The position numbers were made by a program, and so were the translations under genes. From JAWHQP01 sp032586195 (GTDB lineage: Bacteria; Pseudomonadota; Gammaproteobacteria; Enterobacterales; Pasteurellaceae): a stretch of 64,000 bases of DNA. How positions within the stretch are numbered: the first letter of the stretch is position 1; every line of letters begins with the position of its first letter. Positions 35,885-45,103 of the stretch are shown in pieces. The notes under the pieces are model-generated. The model saw nothing but the letters and a program-made list of their open reading frames with translations. It was not told where the DNA came from and did not search any database. The DNA is taken from positions 23,141 to 87,140 of the forward strand of contig JAWHQP010000008.1 of assembly GCA_032586195.1 (NCBI GenBank). Reading direction: 5' to 3'.

Positions 35885-36985
35885 ATGGCAGCGAATGACG
35901 ACAAATCTAAAACGGCGGAAGAGAAATCCAAAGCCTTAGCCGCAGCTTTGGGCCAGATTGAAAAACAATTTGGCAAGGGTGCGATTATGAAATTGGGTGA
36001 CACCCAAACGCTGGATGTAGATTCTATCTCAACAGGTTCTATCGGGTTAGATATCGCATTAGGCATCGGGGGTTTGCCGATGGGCCGTATCGTGGAAATT
36101 TACGGGCCGGAGTCTTCGGGTAAAACCACTTTAACCCTTTCCGTTATCGCACAGGCCCAGAAAGCGGGTAAGGTCTGTGCCTTCATTGATGCCGAACATG
36201 CATTAGATCCTATTTATGCCGCCAAACTGGGCGTGGACGTGAAAGAATTACTCGTCTCTCAGCCTGACAACGGTGAACAGGCATTGGAAATTTGCGATGC
36301 TTTGGTCCGCTCCGGCGCGGTAGATGTCGTCATTGTGGACTCGGTGGCCGCTTTAACCCCGAAAGCTGAAATTGAAGGCGATATGGGTGACTCGCATATG
36401 GGCTTGCAGGCGCGTTTAATGTCGCAGGCGCTGCGTAAATTGACCGGGCAGATTAAGAATGCCAACTGTTTAGTGGTATTTATTAACCAGATTCGTATGA
36501 AAATCGGCGTGACTTTTGGTAATCCCGAAACGACAACGGGCGGGAATGCGTTGAAATTCTACGCTTCCGTGCGTTTGGATATTCGTCGCGTGGGTTCGGT
36601 AAAAGACGGTGATGAAGTCATTGGCAACGAAACCCGCGTGAAAGTGGTGAAAAATAAACTTGCCGCTCCGTTCCGTCAAACCGAATTTCAGATTTTATAC
36701 GGTGAAGGGATTTCCAAAAACGGTGAATTAATCGAACTGGGCGTGGCGAATAAACTGGTAAACAAATCAGGTGCATGGTATTCCTATAACGGCGAGAAGA
36801 TCGGTCAGGGCAAAGCAAACGCCATGAAATGGCTGGCGGCAAATCCTGAACCAGCCGCCGAACTGGAAAGTAAGATTCGCGCGGCGTTATTAGCCAACCC
36901 GGATCGCGTTTTATTAGGTGAGAATGTGACGGATGCCGCGGAAAACGGCGATAATGAAAGTATTGAAACGGATGATTTTGAATAG
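35885..36985 (+). CDS. recA: Recombinase RecA
   Basis: A 366-residue strand-exchange ATPase and LexA co-protease. Walker A is GPESSGKTT at 74-82. Also visible are FIDAEHALDPIYA, VIVDSVAALTPKAEIEGDMGD, the L2 region with FINQIRMKIGVTFGNPETTTGG, and an acidic C-terminal tail ending SIETDDFE. Transcription is SOS-controlled through the LexA box 50 bases upstream. recX lies downstream after a hairpin, the usual order. In naturally competent Pasteurellaceae RecA also integrates imported DNA. Confidence 0.98.
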   Translation: MAANDDKSKTAEEKSKALAAALGQIEKQFGKGAIMKLGDTQTLDVDSISTGSIGLDIALGIGGLPMGRIVEIYGPESSGKTTLTLSVIAQAQKAGKVCAFIDAEHALDPIYAAKLGVDVKELLVSQPDNGEQALEICDALVRSGAVDVVIVDSVAALTPKAEIEGDMGDSHMGLQARLMSQALRKLTGQIKNANCLVVFINQIRMKIGVTFGNPETTTGGNALKFYASVRLDIRRVGSVKDGDEVIGNETRVKVVKNKLAAPFRQTEFQILYGEGISKNGELIELGVANKLVNKSGAWYSYNGEKIGQGKANAMKWLAANPEPAAELESKIRAALLANPDRVLLGENVTDAAENGDNESIETDDFE

Positions 36986-37085
36986 ACACTTGGTTCATCA
37001 CATCATGAATTAAAAGTGCGGTGTTGTTTTTCTGACTTTTCGCAGTAATAGCAAAACCGTAATCGTCGTTTTATTTGGTAGAACG

Positions 37086-37107
37086 TAGATGCCTTAACCG
37101 GCATCTA
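37086..37107 (+). terminator. Hairpin between recA and recX
   Basis: TAGATGCC and GGCATCTA form an 8-bp stem with a six-base loop, followed by TTATTTTA. It is a modest terminator or attenuator that would lower recX expression relative to recA, as known in E. coli. Confidence 0.55.
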
Positions 37108-37160
37108 TTATTTTATCTGTTTAATATTTTCATCTAATACTCCGGAGTAAAGGAAAATAT

Positions 37161-37634
37161 ATGCCATCTCCAGTAAATTTAGCGTTAAGTTATGTGATGA
37201 ATTTGCTTGCCCGTCGTGAATACAGTGAATATGAGATCCGCTGTAAAATGCAGCAGAAAGCTTTTTCTGAACAGGAAATCGAGCAAACGATTGCGTTTCT
37301 ACAGCAAAAGAACTGGCAGAGCGATCATCGTTTTACGGAAAATTATCTTCGCTCGCGGGTTCAGCGGGGTTATGGTTTAAACCGTATCAAGCAAGAATTA
37401 CGCCAGCTGAAAGGGATTAGCTCGGACACCATTGAGGCGGTATTAACGGAGAGTGAAATTGATTGGCGTGAAACCGCAGTTGCGGTGTTGGCGAAGAAAT
37501 TCCCTAATTATCGGGAAAAGCAGGATTTAAAAAGCAAACAAAAAATCTGGTGTTATATGCTTTCCCATGGTTTCAGCCCCGATGAATTCGCGGATTTTGT
37601 GGGCAGAGGTGAAGATTTTGATGGCTTCGATTAG
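37161..37634 (+). CDS. recX: RecA regulatory protein RecX
   Basis: A 157-residue protein of helical repeats. LALSYVMNLLARREYSEYEI opens the first repeat, then FLQQKNWQSDHRFTENYLRSRVQRGYGLNRIKQEL forms the second. RecX caps and destabilises RecA filaments. AGGAAAATAT precedes the ATG. It is separated from recA by 175 bases with an uptake sequence (37014-37022) and a hairpin. Confidence 0.93.
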   Translation: MPSPVNLALSYVMNLLARREYSEYEIRCKMQQKAFSEQEIEQTIAFLQQKNWQSDHRFTENYLRSRVQRGYGLNRIKQELRQLKGISSDTIEAVLTESEIDWRETAVAVLAKKFPNYREKQDLKSKQKIWCYMLSHGFSPDEFADFVGRGEDFDGFD

Positions 37635-37636
37635 AA

Positions 37637-37671
37637 AAAATGACCGTTGGCCGAATGTTAACGGTCATTTT
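37637..37671. terminator. Bidirectional terminator between recX and ilvA
   Basis: AAAATGACCGTT pairs perfectly with AACGGTCATTTT (12 bp, 11-base loop). T runs on both strands let it serve both convergent genes. Confidence 0.9.
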
Positions 37672-37685
37672 GTTTGACCCAATGC

Positions 37686-39224
37686 TTAACGCAGGAAATA
37701 TTGATAGGCTAAGCTGTCGGTGACATCTTGATATACATAGCCGAGTTGTTCCAAGTGCCGGTTAAATTCCGCGATATTTTCTTCCGCCACCTGGAAGCCG
37801 GCTAACACGTCTCCATAATCCGCCCCGTGCGCCCGATAGTGAAACAGCGAAATATTGGTATCACTTTGGCCGAGTTTTTCCAGGAAATTCAGCAACGCGC
37901 CTTTTTGTTCCGGAAACACGAAACTATAGAGCCGCTCATTTAAATGACTGGACGAACGTCCGCCGATCATATAGCGGATATGAGTTTTGGCAATATCATC
38001 ATCAGACAGATCCTGCACATCATAGCCGTTGGCGGTAAGCTGCTCGATAATGGTTAATTTTTCCTGTTCGCCGGAAGTGCGTACGCCCACGAAAATACAG
38101 GCCTTTTGCTTGTCCGCATAGCGGTAATTAAACTCCGTTACCGGTTTATAACCAAGGGTTTGACAGAATCTTAGGAAGCTGCCCGCTTGTTCGGGGATGG
38201 TCACCGCCAGCAACGCCTCGTGTTTTTCGCCGATTTCGCAGCGTTCCGATACATAACGCAGAGTGTGGAAGTTTAGGTTCGCGCCGGAAAGCACGTTAAT
38301 CAGGGTTTCACCCCGGATATCGTGTTCTTTCACATATTTTTTCAGCCCGGCTAAGGATAATGCTCCCGACGGCTCGGACACCGCCCGCACGTTTTCAAAC
38401 ATATCCTTCATGGCGGCACAGATTTCGTCACTGTCCACTAATACTACATCGTCCAAATATTGTTGGCACAGACGGAAGGTTTCATCGCCGATGCGTTTTA
38501 CCGCCACGCCGTCGGCAAACAGCCCCACGCGTTCTAAATCCACCGGCTTGCCCGCTTTACGGGCCGCATATAAGCAGGCACTGTCCTTGCTTTCGACACC
38601 GATTACCTTGATTTCGGGCATAAGCTGTTTGATGAGTACGGCGATCCCCGCGATCAGGCCGCCGCCGCCCACCGGCACAAAAATACGATCAATCCGGCTG
38701 TTCTGCTGTAATAGTTCCATTGCCAGTGTACCTTGCCCCGCGATCACTAGCGGATGATCGAACGGCGGGATGAAGATCATCTGTTTGGTTTCGGACAGTT
38801 CGATTGCTTTCGCTTTGGCCTCGTCGAAATTCGCTCCGTACAGCAGCACGTCGCCGCCGTAGCCGCGTACCGCGTCCACCTTGATAGAAGGGGTGTTCTG
38901 CGGCATGACGATCAGGGGTTTCAAGCCTAAACGCTGCCCTGATAATGCCACGCCCTGAGCATGGTTGCCGGCGGAGGCGGTGATGACGCCCGCCGCTTTT
39001 TGTGCCGGGCTGAGTGAAGAAATCATAGCGTAGGCACCACGCAGTTTAAAACTATGTACCGGCTGGCGGTCTTCGCGTTTGACAAAAATCTGATTGCTCA
39101 AGCGTTCGGATAATTTCGGCATCGCCTGTAACGGCGTTACCTGAGCGACGTCATACACTTTGGAGCGTAGGATTGCACGTAAATATTCCGCGCCTGTCGG
39201 CCGGCGGGAAAGGATATTGGTCAT
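37686..39224 (-). CDS. ilvA: Threonine ammonia-lyase, biosynthetic
   Basis: A 512-residue PLP enzyme making 2-oxobutanoate from threonine, the first step to isoleucine. The PLP lysine lies in VHSFKLRGAYAM, SAGNHAQGVALSG follows, and the glycine loop is VPVGGGGLIAG. The two ACT-like C-terminal domains (from about residue 330) make it the isoleucine-feedback-inhibited form. It is last in the ilv cluster, 121 bases after ilvD behind an uptake-sequence inverted repeat. ilvE, present between ilvM and ilvD in E. coli, is absent. Confidence 0.95.
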   Translation of the reverse strand: MTNILSRRPTGAEYLRAILRSKVYDVAQVTPLQAMPKLSERLSNQIFVKREDRQPVHSFKLRGAYAMISSLSPAQKAAGVITASAGNHAQGVALSGQRLGLKPLIVMPQNTPSIKVDAVRGYGGDVLLYGANFDEAKAKAIELSETKQMIFIPPFDHPLVIAGQGTLAMELLQQNSRIDRIFVPVGGGGLIAGIAVLIKQLMPEIKVIGVESKDSACLYAARKAGKPVDLERVGLFADGVAVKRIGDETFRLCQQYLDDVVLVDSDEICAAMKDMFENVRAVSEPSGALSLAGLKKYVKEHDIRGETLINVLSGANLNFHTLRYVSERCEIGEKHEALLAVTIPEQAGSFLRFCQTLGYKPVTEFNYRYADKQKACIFVGVRTSGEQEKLTIIEQLTANGYDVQDLSDDDIAKTHIRYMIGGRSSSHLNERLYSFVFPEQKGALLNFLEKLGQSDTNISLFHYRAHGADYGDVLAGFQVAEENIAEFNRHLEQLGYVYQDVTDSLAYQYFLR

Positions 39225-39255
39225 AATATTTCTCTTCTGTTCGTTATTTCCGATT

Positions 39256-39340
39256 AAAGTGCGGTGTCAAATTTGCCAGTTTTTATGGGCGCGAAGGATG
39301 AGCTTGCCCACAAAAAATGCGGTTTTTGACACCGCACTTT
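39256..39340 (-). repeat. Head-to-head uptake sequences between ilvD and ilvA
   Basis: AAAGTGCGGTGTCAAA at 39256 and TTTGACACCGCACTTT ending at 39340 are exact inverted copies (16-base arms), about 53 bases apart. The pair could fold into a long-looped terminator or processing hairpin that tunes ilvA relative to ilvD. Confidence 0.7.
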
Positions 39341-39345
39341 TCAGC

Positions 39346-41181
39346 TTACAATTTGGTTTTATCGCGCACCGCGCCTTTATCCGCCGAGGTGGCGAAATAT
39401 CCGAAAACTTTCAGCGCGAAAGACACTTCACGTTGGCGATTAGCCGGTTTCCAGCCTTTCGTATCCTGTTCGGCGCGGCGCTGAGCCATTTCTTCAGCGC
39501 TGATTTTCAGGTTGATGGAACGGTTCGGAATGTCGATTTCGATGATATCGCCGTCGCGCACCAACCCGATTGCGCCGCCTGAAGCCGCTTCCGGCGAGGC
39601 GTGACCGATGGATAAACCGGATGTGCCGCCGGAAAAACGTCCGTCGGTTAACAGGGCGCATTTTTTACCTAAACCCATGGATTTGAGGTATGAAGTCGGG
39701 TAGAGCATTTCCTGCATACCCGGGCCGCCTTTCGGCCCCTCGTAGCGGATCACGACCACATGTCCCGCGCGCACTTTGCCGCCGAGAATACCCGCGACGG
39801 CGTCTTCCTGACTTTCAAACACGATGGCTTCGCCGGTGAATTTCCAGATGGATTCATCCACACCGGCGGTTTTCACGATACAGCCGTCCAGAGCAATATT
39901 GCCCGACAGCATGGCAAGACCGCCCTCCTGACTGATGGCGAATTGTTTGGAACGGATACACCCGTTCTGACGGTCTTCATCCAGGCTGTCCCAACGGCAG
40001 TCCTGTGAGAAGGCTTCCGTGGTACGAATGCCCGCCGGGCCGGCGCGGTAGAATTTTTTAATCTCTTCGTCTTGCGTGGTGATGATATCGTATTTTTCCA
40101 CCTGTTCGCCCAAGGTGGTGCCCAGTACGGTTTTGGTTTCGGCGTGCAGCAAGCCGGCCCGCTTTAATTCGCCCAGAATTGCCATAATGCCGCCGGCGCG
40201 GTGAACATCTTCCATATGATATTTGTTGGTATTGGGCGCGATTTTAGTCAGACAAGGCACCGAGCGGGATAAACGGTCGATATCCGCCATGGTGAATTCA
40301 ACACCGGCTTCCTGAGCCGCCGCCAACAGGTGCAACACGGTATTGGACGAGCCGCCCATGGCGATATCTAAGCTCATGGCGTTTTCAAAGGCGTGGAAAG
40401 TGCCGATTGAACGGGGCAGGACGGAATCGTCATCCTGTTGGTAATAGCGTCGGCATAATTCTACGATTTGTGAACCCGCATTTAAGAATAATTGTTTACG
40501 ATCAACATGAGTGGCCAGCATAGAACCGTTGCCCGGCAGGCTTAAGCCTAAAGCTTCGGTTAAGCAGTTCATGGAGTTGGCGGTGAACATGCCCGAACAG
40601 GAACCGCAGGTCGGGCAGGCGGAGCGTTCAATGGCGTCAACGTCGGTATCGGATACATTAACATCCGCACTTTGAATCATGGCGTCAATCAGGTCTAGCT
40701 TGATTAATTGGTCGGAAAGCTTGGTTTTGCCCGCTTCCATCGGGCCGCCGGAGACAAAAACGGTTGGTATATTTAACCGCATTGCCGCCATCAGCATGCC
40801 CGGGGTGATTTTGTCACAGTTGGAAATACATACCATCGCGTCCGCGCAATGCGCGTTTACCATATATTCCACCGAATCGGCGATTAAATCGCGGCTGGGT
40901 AATGAATAAAGCATGCCGCCGTGTCCCATGGCGATACCGTCATCTACCGCAATGGTATTAAATTCTTTCGCCACGCCGCCGGCTTTTTCAATTTGTTCGG
41001 CAACTAATTTGCCCACATCACGCAAATGCACGTGACCCGGCACGAATTGGGTAAATGAATTCACCACCGCGATAATCGGTTTGCCGAAATCATTTTCTTT
41101 CATTCCCGTGGCACGCCATAACGCACGCGCGCCCGCCATATTACGACCCTGTGTACTGGTCGCTGAACGTAAAACTGGCAT
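39346..41181 (-). CDS. ilvD: Dihydroxy-acid dehydratase
   Basis: A 611-residue iron-sulfur dehydratase common to isoleucine and valine synthesis. Cluster cysteines lie in CISNCDKITPGM and CPTCGSCSGMFTANSMNCL. AMGGSSNTVLHLLA and the C-terminal TDGRFSGGTSGLSIGHASPEAA complete the family signatures. The start is well placed (GGAGAG upstream of ATG). It follows ilvM after 59 bases. Confidence 0.96.
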   Translation of the reverse strand: MPVLRSATSTQGRNMAGARALWRATGMKENDFGKPIIAVVNSFTQFVPGHVHLRDVGKLVAEQIEKAGGVAKEFNTIAVDDGIAMGHGGMLYSLPSRDLIADSVEYMVNAHCADAMVCISNCDKITPGMLMAAMRLNIPTVFVSGGPMEAGKTKLSDQLIKLDLIDAMIQSADVNVSDTDVDAIERSACPTCGSCSGMFTANSMNCLTEALGLSLPGNGSMLATHVDRKQLFLNAGSQIVELCRRYYQQDDDSVLPRSIGTFHAFENAMSLDIAMGGSSNTVLHLLAAAQEAGVEFTMADIDRLSRSVPCLTKIAPNTNKYHMEDVHRAGGIMAILGELKRAGLLHAETKTVLGTTLGEQVEKYDIITTQDEEIKKFYRAGPAGIRTTEAFSQDCRWDSLDEDRQNGCIRSKQFAISQEGGLAMLSGNIALDGCIVKTAGVDESIWKFTGEAIVFESQEDAVAGILGGKVRAGHVVVIRYEGPKGGPGMQEMLYPTSYLKSMGLGKKCALLTDGRFSGGTSGLSIGHASPEAASGGAIGLVRDGDIIEIDIPNRSINLKISAEEMAQRRAEQDTKGWKPANRQREVSFALKVFGYFATSADKGAVRDKTKL

Positions 41182-41240
41182 AAATTCTCTCCAAGTAAAA
41201 TTGTTAGGTATGTTGGGTATAACTTTTTGATTTATATGAA

Positions 41241-41468
41241 TTATTCTTCCTTCGCCACATCAATGACATCATACAGTTTGGCTAATTGATTGATGAGCAG
41301 ATGGATCTCCCGTGGGCTGGTGACGCTGAAATCCAGCCAGATTTTTTCGCCTTCAAGCCGCATCTTCATGCCAACGACGGTGAAACCGCGGTGGCGAACC
41401 ACACGCAGAATGCGTTCCAGGGTTTCAGGGCGATGATGAGCGATTAGGGTTAATTCGTTTGTATGCAT
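41241..41468 (-). CDS. ilvM: Acetolactate synthase II small subunit
   Basis: A 75-residue ACT-domain protein, RPETLERILRVVRHRGFTVVGM at the N-terminus and VTSPREIHLLINQLAKLYDV toward the end, closely following E. coli IlvM (87 aa). It is the regulatory subunit of the ilvG-encoded enzyme. The start at 41468 has AGAGAG five bases upstream; an earlier in-frame start would include an uptake sequence (41488-41496) in the gap after ilvG. Confidence 0.9.
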   Translation of the reverse strand: MHTNELTLIAHHRPETLERILRVVRHRGFTVVGMKMRLEGEKIWLDFSVTSPREIHLLINQLAKLYDVIDVAKEE

Positions 41469-41523
41469 AAAAACTCTCTTTTTTAACACCGCACTTTTGT
41501 CAATCACCGGCGGTGATGGTTCC

Positions 41524-43176
41524 TTAACTCATTTCTTCGATCATATCCGCGTTGCACGCACCCGGCGGCACGAGCGGCCAGACGTTTTCGTCTTCGTGAA
41601 TGCACACGTGCAGCAGATAGGATTCGCGACTGGCAAGCAGACGATCGAGGGCGGAATTGACTTCGCCGCCGCGTTCGATGCGTTCTCCCCGAATGCCGAA
41701 CGCCGATGCCAAGGTGACGAAATCAGGGTTGTCATCCAAAATGGTGGCGCTGTGGCGGCCGCGGAAAAACAGCGATTGCCATTGACGCACCATGCCTAAG
41801 CGCTGGTTATCCAGCAAGAGGATTTTCAACGGTGTACGACCGCGTTTCAGCGTTCCCAGTTCCTGAATATTCATCATAATGGAACCGTCGCCGGAGATAA
41901 GAATCACATCGTCCTGCGGACGGGCCTTTTTCGCTCCGATCGCCGCCGGTAAGCCGAAGCCCATGGTGCCGAAACCCGCCGAGGTAATATAATTTTCAGG
42001 CTGCCGATGGCTCATATGCTGGGCCGACCACATTTGATGCTGCCCCACATCGGTCACCACGATAGCGTTTTCCGCTTTCAAACGGGATAAACGGTTCAGC
42101 AGCCAGTAAGGGTTGATATTGTCTTCGCCTTTATTTTCTCCGTAGGTGAAATCAAAATCCAGCTTCAGGCGTTTTACGTCATTACGCCACGGTTCAATAT
42201 CCAGTTCCATGCTTAATGCCTGCAGCGCTTGTACGAGATCGCCGCATAGCGCCACGTCGGCGCGACGTAATTTGTTGATTTCGGCAGAGTCGATATCCGC
42301 GTGAATCACCTTGGCATGAGTGGCAAAGCTGCTTAGTTTTCCGGTTACGCGATCGTCGAATCGCGCACCAAGCACCAGTAATAAATCGGCTTCTTGGGTC
42401 GCGTAGTTTGCCGCTTTGGTGCCGTGCATGCCGATCATGCCCATATAATAGGGATTATCCGCAGGGATTGCGCCTAATCCTTTTAGGGTGGATATACTCG
42501 GCATTTGCGTGACCGCAAGAAACTGCCGTAAGGCGGGCACTGCGTCGGCGATGCCTACGCCGCCGCCGACATAGAGTACGGGGCGTTTTGCCTGTTTAAG
42601 CAAAGTTACCGCCTGTGCCAAAGATTCCGCTGAAAGTGCGGTGGGATTTTCACGAGAATATTGAGTTGGCTGACCCTGCGTTTCGGCAAGCTGTACATCC
42701 TTAGGAATATCAACCAATACCGGCCCGGGGCGCCCGCTTTGGGCAATTTGAAAGGCCCGCGCCAGAATTTCAGGCAGTTCTTCGACATTTTGCACGATAA
42801 AGCTGTGTTTGCAGCAAGCAAGAGATAAGCCTAACACGTCGGCTTCCTGGAAGGCGTCGGTGCCGATTAACGGATTGGCGACCTGGCCGGTAATGGCGAC
42901 CACGGGAACGGAATCCATCAAGGCATCGCCCAACCCCGTGATTAAGTTAGTCGCGCCGGGACCGGAAGTCGCCATACATACGCCGATTTTACCGCCGGCT
43001 CTGGCATAGCCTATAGCCGCAATGGCCGCACCCTGTTCATTGCGGCAGAGTAAATGTTCGATACCGCAATCATACAGCGCATCGTAAATCGGCATGATCG
43101 CGCCGCCGGGATAACCGAAAATGGTGGTGACACCCTGTGTCTTTAAACATTCTGTAACTAATTTTGCCCCATTCAT
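41524..43176 (-). CDS. ilvG: Acetolactate synthase II large subunit
   Basis: A 550-residue ThDP- and FAD-dependent enzyme making acetolactate and acetohydroxybutyrate. NGAKLVTECLKTQGVTTIFGYPGGAIMPIYDAL carries the catalytic glutamate region with RNEQGAA, and the ThDP motif is GDGSIMMNIQELGTLKR. The frame is intact, unlike E. coli K-12 ilvG. It is the first structural gene of the ilvGMDA cluster. A leader peptide and attenuator precede it. Confidence 0.95.
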   Translation of the reverse strand: MNGAKLVTECLKTQGVTTIFGYPGGAIMPIYDALYDCGIEHLLCRNEQGAAIAAIGYARAGGKIGVCMATSGPGATNLITGLGDALMDSVPVVAITGQVANPLIGTDAFQEADVLGLSLACCKHSFIVQNVEELPEILARAFQIAQSGRPGPVLVDIPKDVQLAETQGQPTQYSRENPTALSAESLAQAVTLLKQAKRPVLYVGGGVGIADAVPALRQFLAVTQMPSISTLKGLGAIPADNPYYMGMIGMHGTKAANYATQEADLLLVLGARFDDRVTGKLSSFATHAKVIHADIDSAEINKLRRADVALCGDLVQALQALSMELDIEPWRNDVKRLKLDFDFTYGENKGEDNINPYWLLNRLSRLKAENAIVVTDVGQHQMWSAQHMSHRQPENYITSAGFGTMGFGLPAAIGAKKARPQDDVILISGDGSIMMNIQELGTLKRGRTPLKILLLDNQRLGMVRQWQSLFFRGRHSATILDDNPDFVTLASAFGIRGERIERGGEVNSALDRLLASRESYLLHVCIHEDENVWPLVPPGACNADMIEEMS

Positions 43177-43204
43177 TTTATTACCTATATATTTGCATAT
43201 AAAA

Positions 43205-43234
43205 ATAAACCCCCGCTAAATAACGAGGGTTTAT
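43205..43234 (-). terminator. ilvGMDA attenuator (terminator hairpin)
   Basis: On the RNA, AUAAACCCUCG pairs with CGGGGGUUUAU (11 bp, one G-U), followed by UUUUUAU, 28 bases before the ilvG start. The 5' arm (43224-43233) can instead pair with 43267-43276 (9 of 10 bases), an antiterminator. A further hairpin, 43280-43284 with 43297-43301, spans the Ile codons of the leader peptide. Confidence 0.85.
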
Positions 43235-43249
43235 ATGATTTGAAATCGT

Positions 43250-43342
43250 TTAGTGATTCGCACCTGTAAACTCTCGCCCCGCAGCGGAAATAATCACTGC
43301 GAGGTGAATAATAATGCCAATCGTCGGATGGTGCGAATTCAT
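43250..43342 (-). CDS. ilvL: ilv operon leader peptide
   Basis: A 30-codon frame reading MNSHHPTIGIIIHLAVIISA and then AGREFTGANH to a stop. Six of the 30 codons are isoleucine, all ATT, in two clusters (IGIII and VII) with one Leu and one Val. It ends 16 bases before the terminator hairpin of the attenuator. Ribosome stalling at the VII codons would sit on the pausing hairpin and favour the antiterminator. It is analogous to E. coli IlvL but unrelated in sequence. The ribosome site is weak. I infer its role from position, codon content and fold. Confidence 0.8.
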   Translation of the reverse strand: MNSHHPTIGIIIHLAVIISAAGREFTGANH

Positions 43343-43518
43343 AATATTTAGATGATGTTATGTGTGCATGAGAATTGATTGATATTGATACCACACTCAA
43401 TGTAGAAATCAAGATCTTTTTCAAGATTCCGTGATTTATTCTGAAAATAAACAAACATCAACAAGCCCGAGATAATTTGTTATGATAGGCAAAATTTTTA
43501 ATCAGGTTACGGTTCAAC

Positions 43519-44337
43519 ATGAAAACATACCCTTTCCGTGCCGTCGTGTCCGATATGGACGGTACGTTATTAAACGCTAACCATGTGGTGGGTGATTTCA
43601 CTATCGCCACACTGGAAAAACTGGCGGAACGCAAAATCGACATTATCCTCGCCACGGGTCGCGGTTATACCGATGTGCGACGCACCCTGGATCGCATGAA
43701 AATCGAAAAAGCGGTCATGATTACATCAAACGGCGCTCAGGTGCATGATTTGCAGGGCAATCGCCTGTACAGCAATTTTCTGCCGGAGGATATCGCTTTT
43801 GAAGTGATGCAGACACCGTTTGATCCTAAGCGTGTGTGTCTCAATACCTACCAGAACAACGACTGGTTTATTAATATCGATGTGCCGCAGCTGCGGAAAT
43901 ATCATCAGACTTCGGGGTTTATGTATGAAATCGTTGATTTTAAACAACACCACGGGCGCAATGCGGAAAAAATCTTTTTTATCGGACGTGAAGCGGCGGA
44001 TCTGGTCGGCGTTGAGGATTATTTACGCCGCCATTTCGGTAATTTTACCACTATCACTTATTCCACACCGACTTGTCTGGAGGTGATGAATAAAAACGTG
44101 TCAAAGGCCACCGCACTTGCCAGTATTATCGCTGAGCGGGATTACAGCCTGAAGGATTGTATCGCCTTTGGTGATGGAATGAATGACGCCGAAATGCTGA
44201 CCGAGGTCGGTAAAGGCTGCATTATGCAGAATGCCGATCCTCGTTTAATCCAACAGTTGCCGCAGCTGGAACGAATCGGATTAAATAAAGATGAATCGGT
44301 TGCTGGTTATTTACGGGCTATTTTTGCGGTTTATTAG
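43519..44337 (+). CDS. HAD-family phosphatase, YigL-like
   Basis: A 272-residue Cof-type haloacid dehalogenase phosphatase. Catalytic motif I is SDMDGTLLNANHVV (DxD), motif II is ITSNGAQVHD, and motif IV is FGDGMNDAEML. The C2B cap and the blocks TCLEVMNKNVSKATAL and KGCIMQNADPRL track E. coli YigL, which acts on pyridoxal phosphate and sugar phosphates. crcB starts one base after its stop codon, so they are coupled. Confidence 0.87.
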   Translation: MKTYPFRAVVSDMDGTLLNANHVVGDFTIATLEKLAERKIDIILATGRGYTDVRRTLDRMKIEKAVMITSNGAQVHDLQGNRLYSNFLPEDIAFEVMQTPFDPKRVCLNTYQNNDWFINIDVPQLRKYHQTSGFMYEIVDFKQHHGRNAEKIFFIGREAADLVGVEDYLRRHFGNFTTITYSTPTCLEVMNKNVSKATALASIIAERDYSLKDCIAFGDGMNDAEMLTEVGKGCIMQNADPRLIQQLPQLERIGLNKDESVAGYLRAIFAVY

Positions 44338-44338
44338 G

Positions 44339-44725
44339 ATGAACGTTTTGCAATCGCTTGTCGTGATCGGCGGCGGAGCGGCATTGGGCGCCTCCGCACG
44401 CTGGGGACTGGGGTTATGGCTTAATCCGCTATGTCAGGGTTTCGCCTTCGGTACGCTTATCGCCAATTATTTGGGTTCGCTGATGATAGGCATGCTGCTG
44501 GCGTTGTGCTGGCAGTTTCCGCAAATCGGCACGGAATGGCGGTTATTTTTAATCACCGGTTTTCTCGGCAGCTTGACTACTTTTTCGTCTTTTTCTGCGG
44601 AAGTGGTGGAAAATCTGTTTCAGCAGAAATGGGCGATCGGTATGGGGTTAATATCCGCGCATGTGCTGGGCTGCTTGATTTTCACCGCGCTGGGTATTTT
44701 TCTGGTACGCTGGCTGCTGCATTAA
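44339..44725 (+). CDS. crcB: Fluoride ion channel CrcB/Fluc
   Basis: A 128-residue protein with four transmembrane helices, the standard size. GGAALGASARWGL opens helix 1, the FGTLIANYLGSLMIG helix 2 carries the conserved Asn, and GFLGSLTTFSSFSAE is the Fluc signature that lines the pore. It is a dual-topology dimeric fluoride exporter in the inner membrane. The start at 44339 gives the family length; the frame is open 16 codons earlier inside the upstream gene. No fluoride riboswitch is expected between coupled genes and none is seen. Confidence 0.92.
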   Translation: MNVLQSLVVIGGGAALGASARWGLGLWLNPLCQGFAFGTLIANYLGSLMIGMLLALCWQFPQIGTEWRLFLITGFLGSLTTFSSFSAEVVENLFQQKWAIGMGLISAHVLGCLIFTALGIFLVRWLLH

Positions 44726-44813
44726 GCGATACAAAGTGCGGTGCCGTTTTGCCGAGTTTTTGCGATTTGCTTAACCGTAAATAATCGTTATAATTCTTTC
44801 CTTTTGGGGTCAA

Positions 44814-45077
44814 ATGATGACAACATACGATAAATTGCGTCTTGAATGGGATTGCCGTCGCGGCATGCTGGAGCTGGATAAAATCATTATGCCGTTTTAT
44901 TTGCAGCAGTTTGATTCGCTCTCCGAACGGCAAAAAGCGGTGTTTGTCCGTTTGCTTGCCTGCACGGATTTGCAGCTGTTTTCGTGGCTGTTCAAACGGG
45001 CCCGGCCGGAAGACGCGGAATTACAGCAAATGATTGAATTTATTAGACAAAAACAACAGATTGTGATTGAAGATTAA
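44814..45077 (+). CDS. sdhE: FAD assembly factor SdhE
   Basis: An 87-residue helical protein (YgfY/CptB). The motif RRGMLELD at 15-22 contains the RGxxE that contacts the flavoprotein. It promotes covalent attachment of FAD to the flavoprotein subunit of succinate dehydrogenase or fumarate reductase. Pasteurellaceae rely on fumarate reductase, so FrdA is the likelier client; that step is an inference. GGGG lies upstream of two adjacent ATGs. An uptake sequence (44734-44742) separates it from crcB. Confidence 0.9.
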   Translation: MMTTYDKLRLEWDCRRGMLELDKIIMPFYLQQFDSLSERQKAVFVRLLACTDLQLFSWLFKRARPEDAELQQMIEFIRQKQQIVIED

Positions 45078-45103
45078 TTTATTCGATTTTTTTCACGTTT
45101 AGG

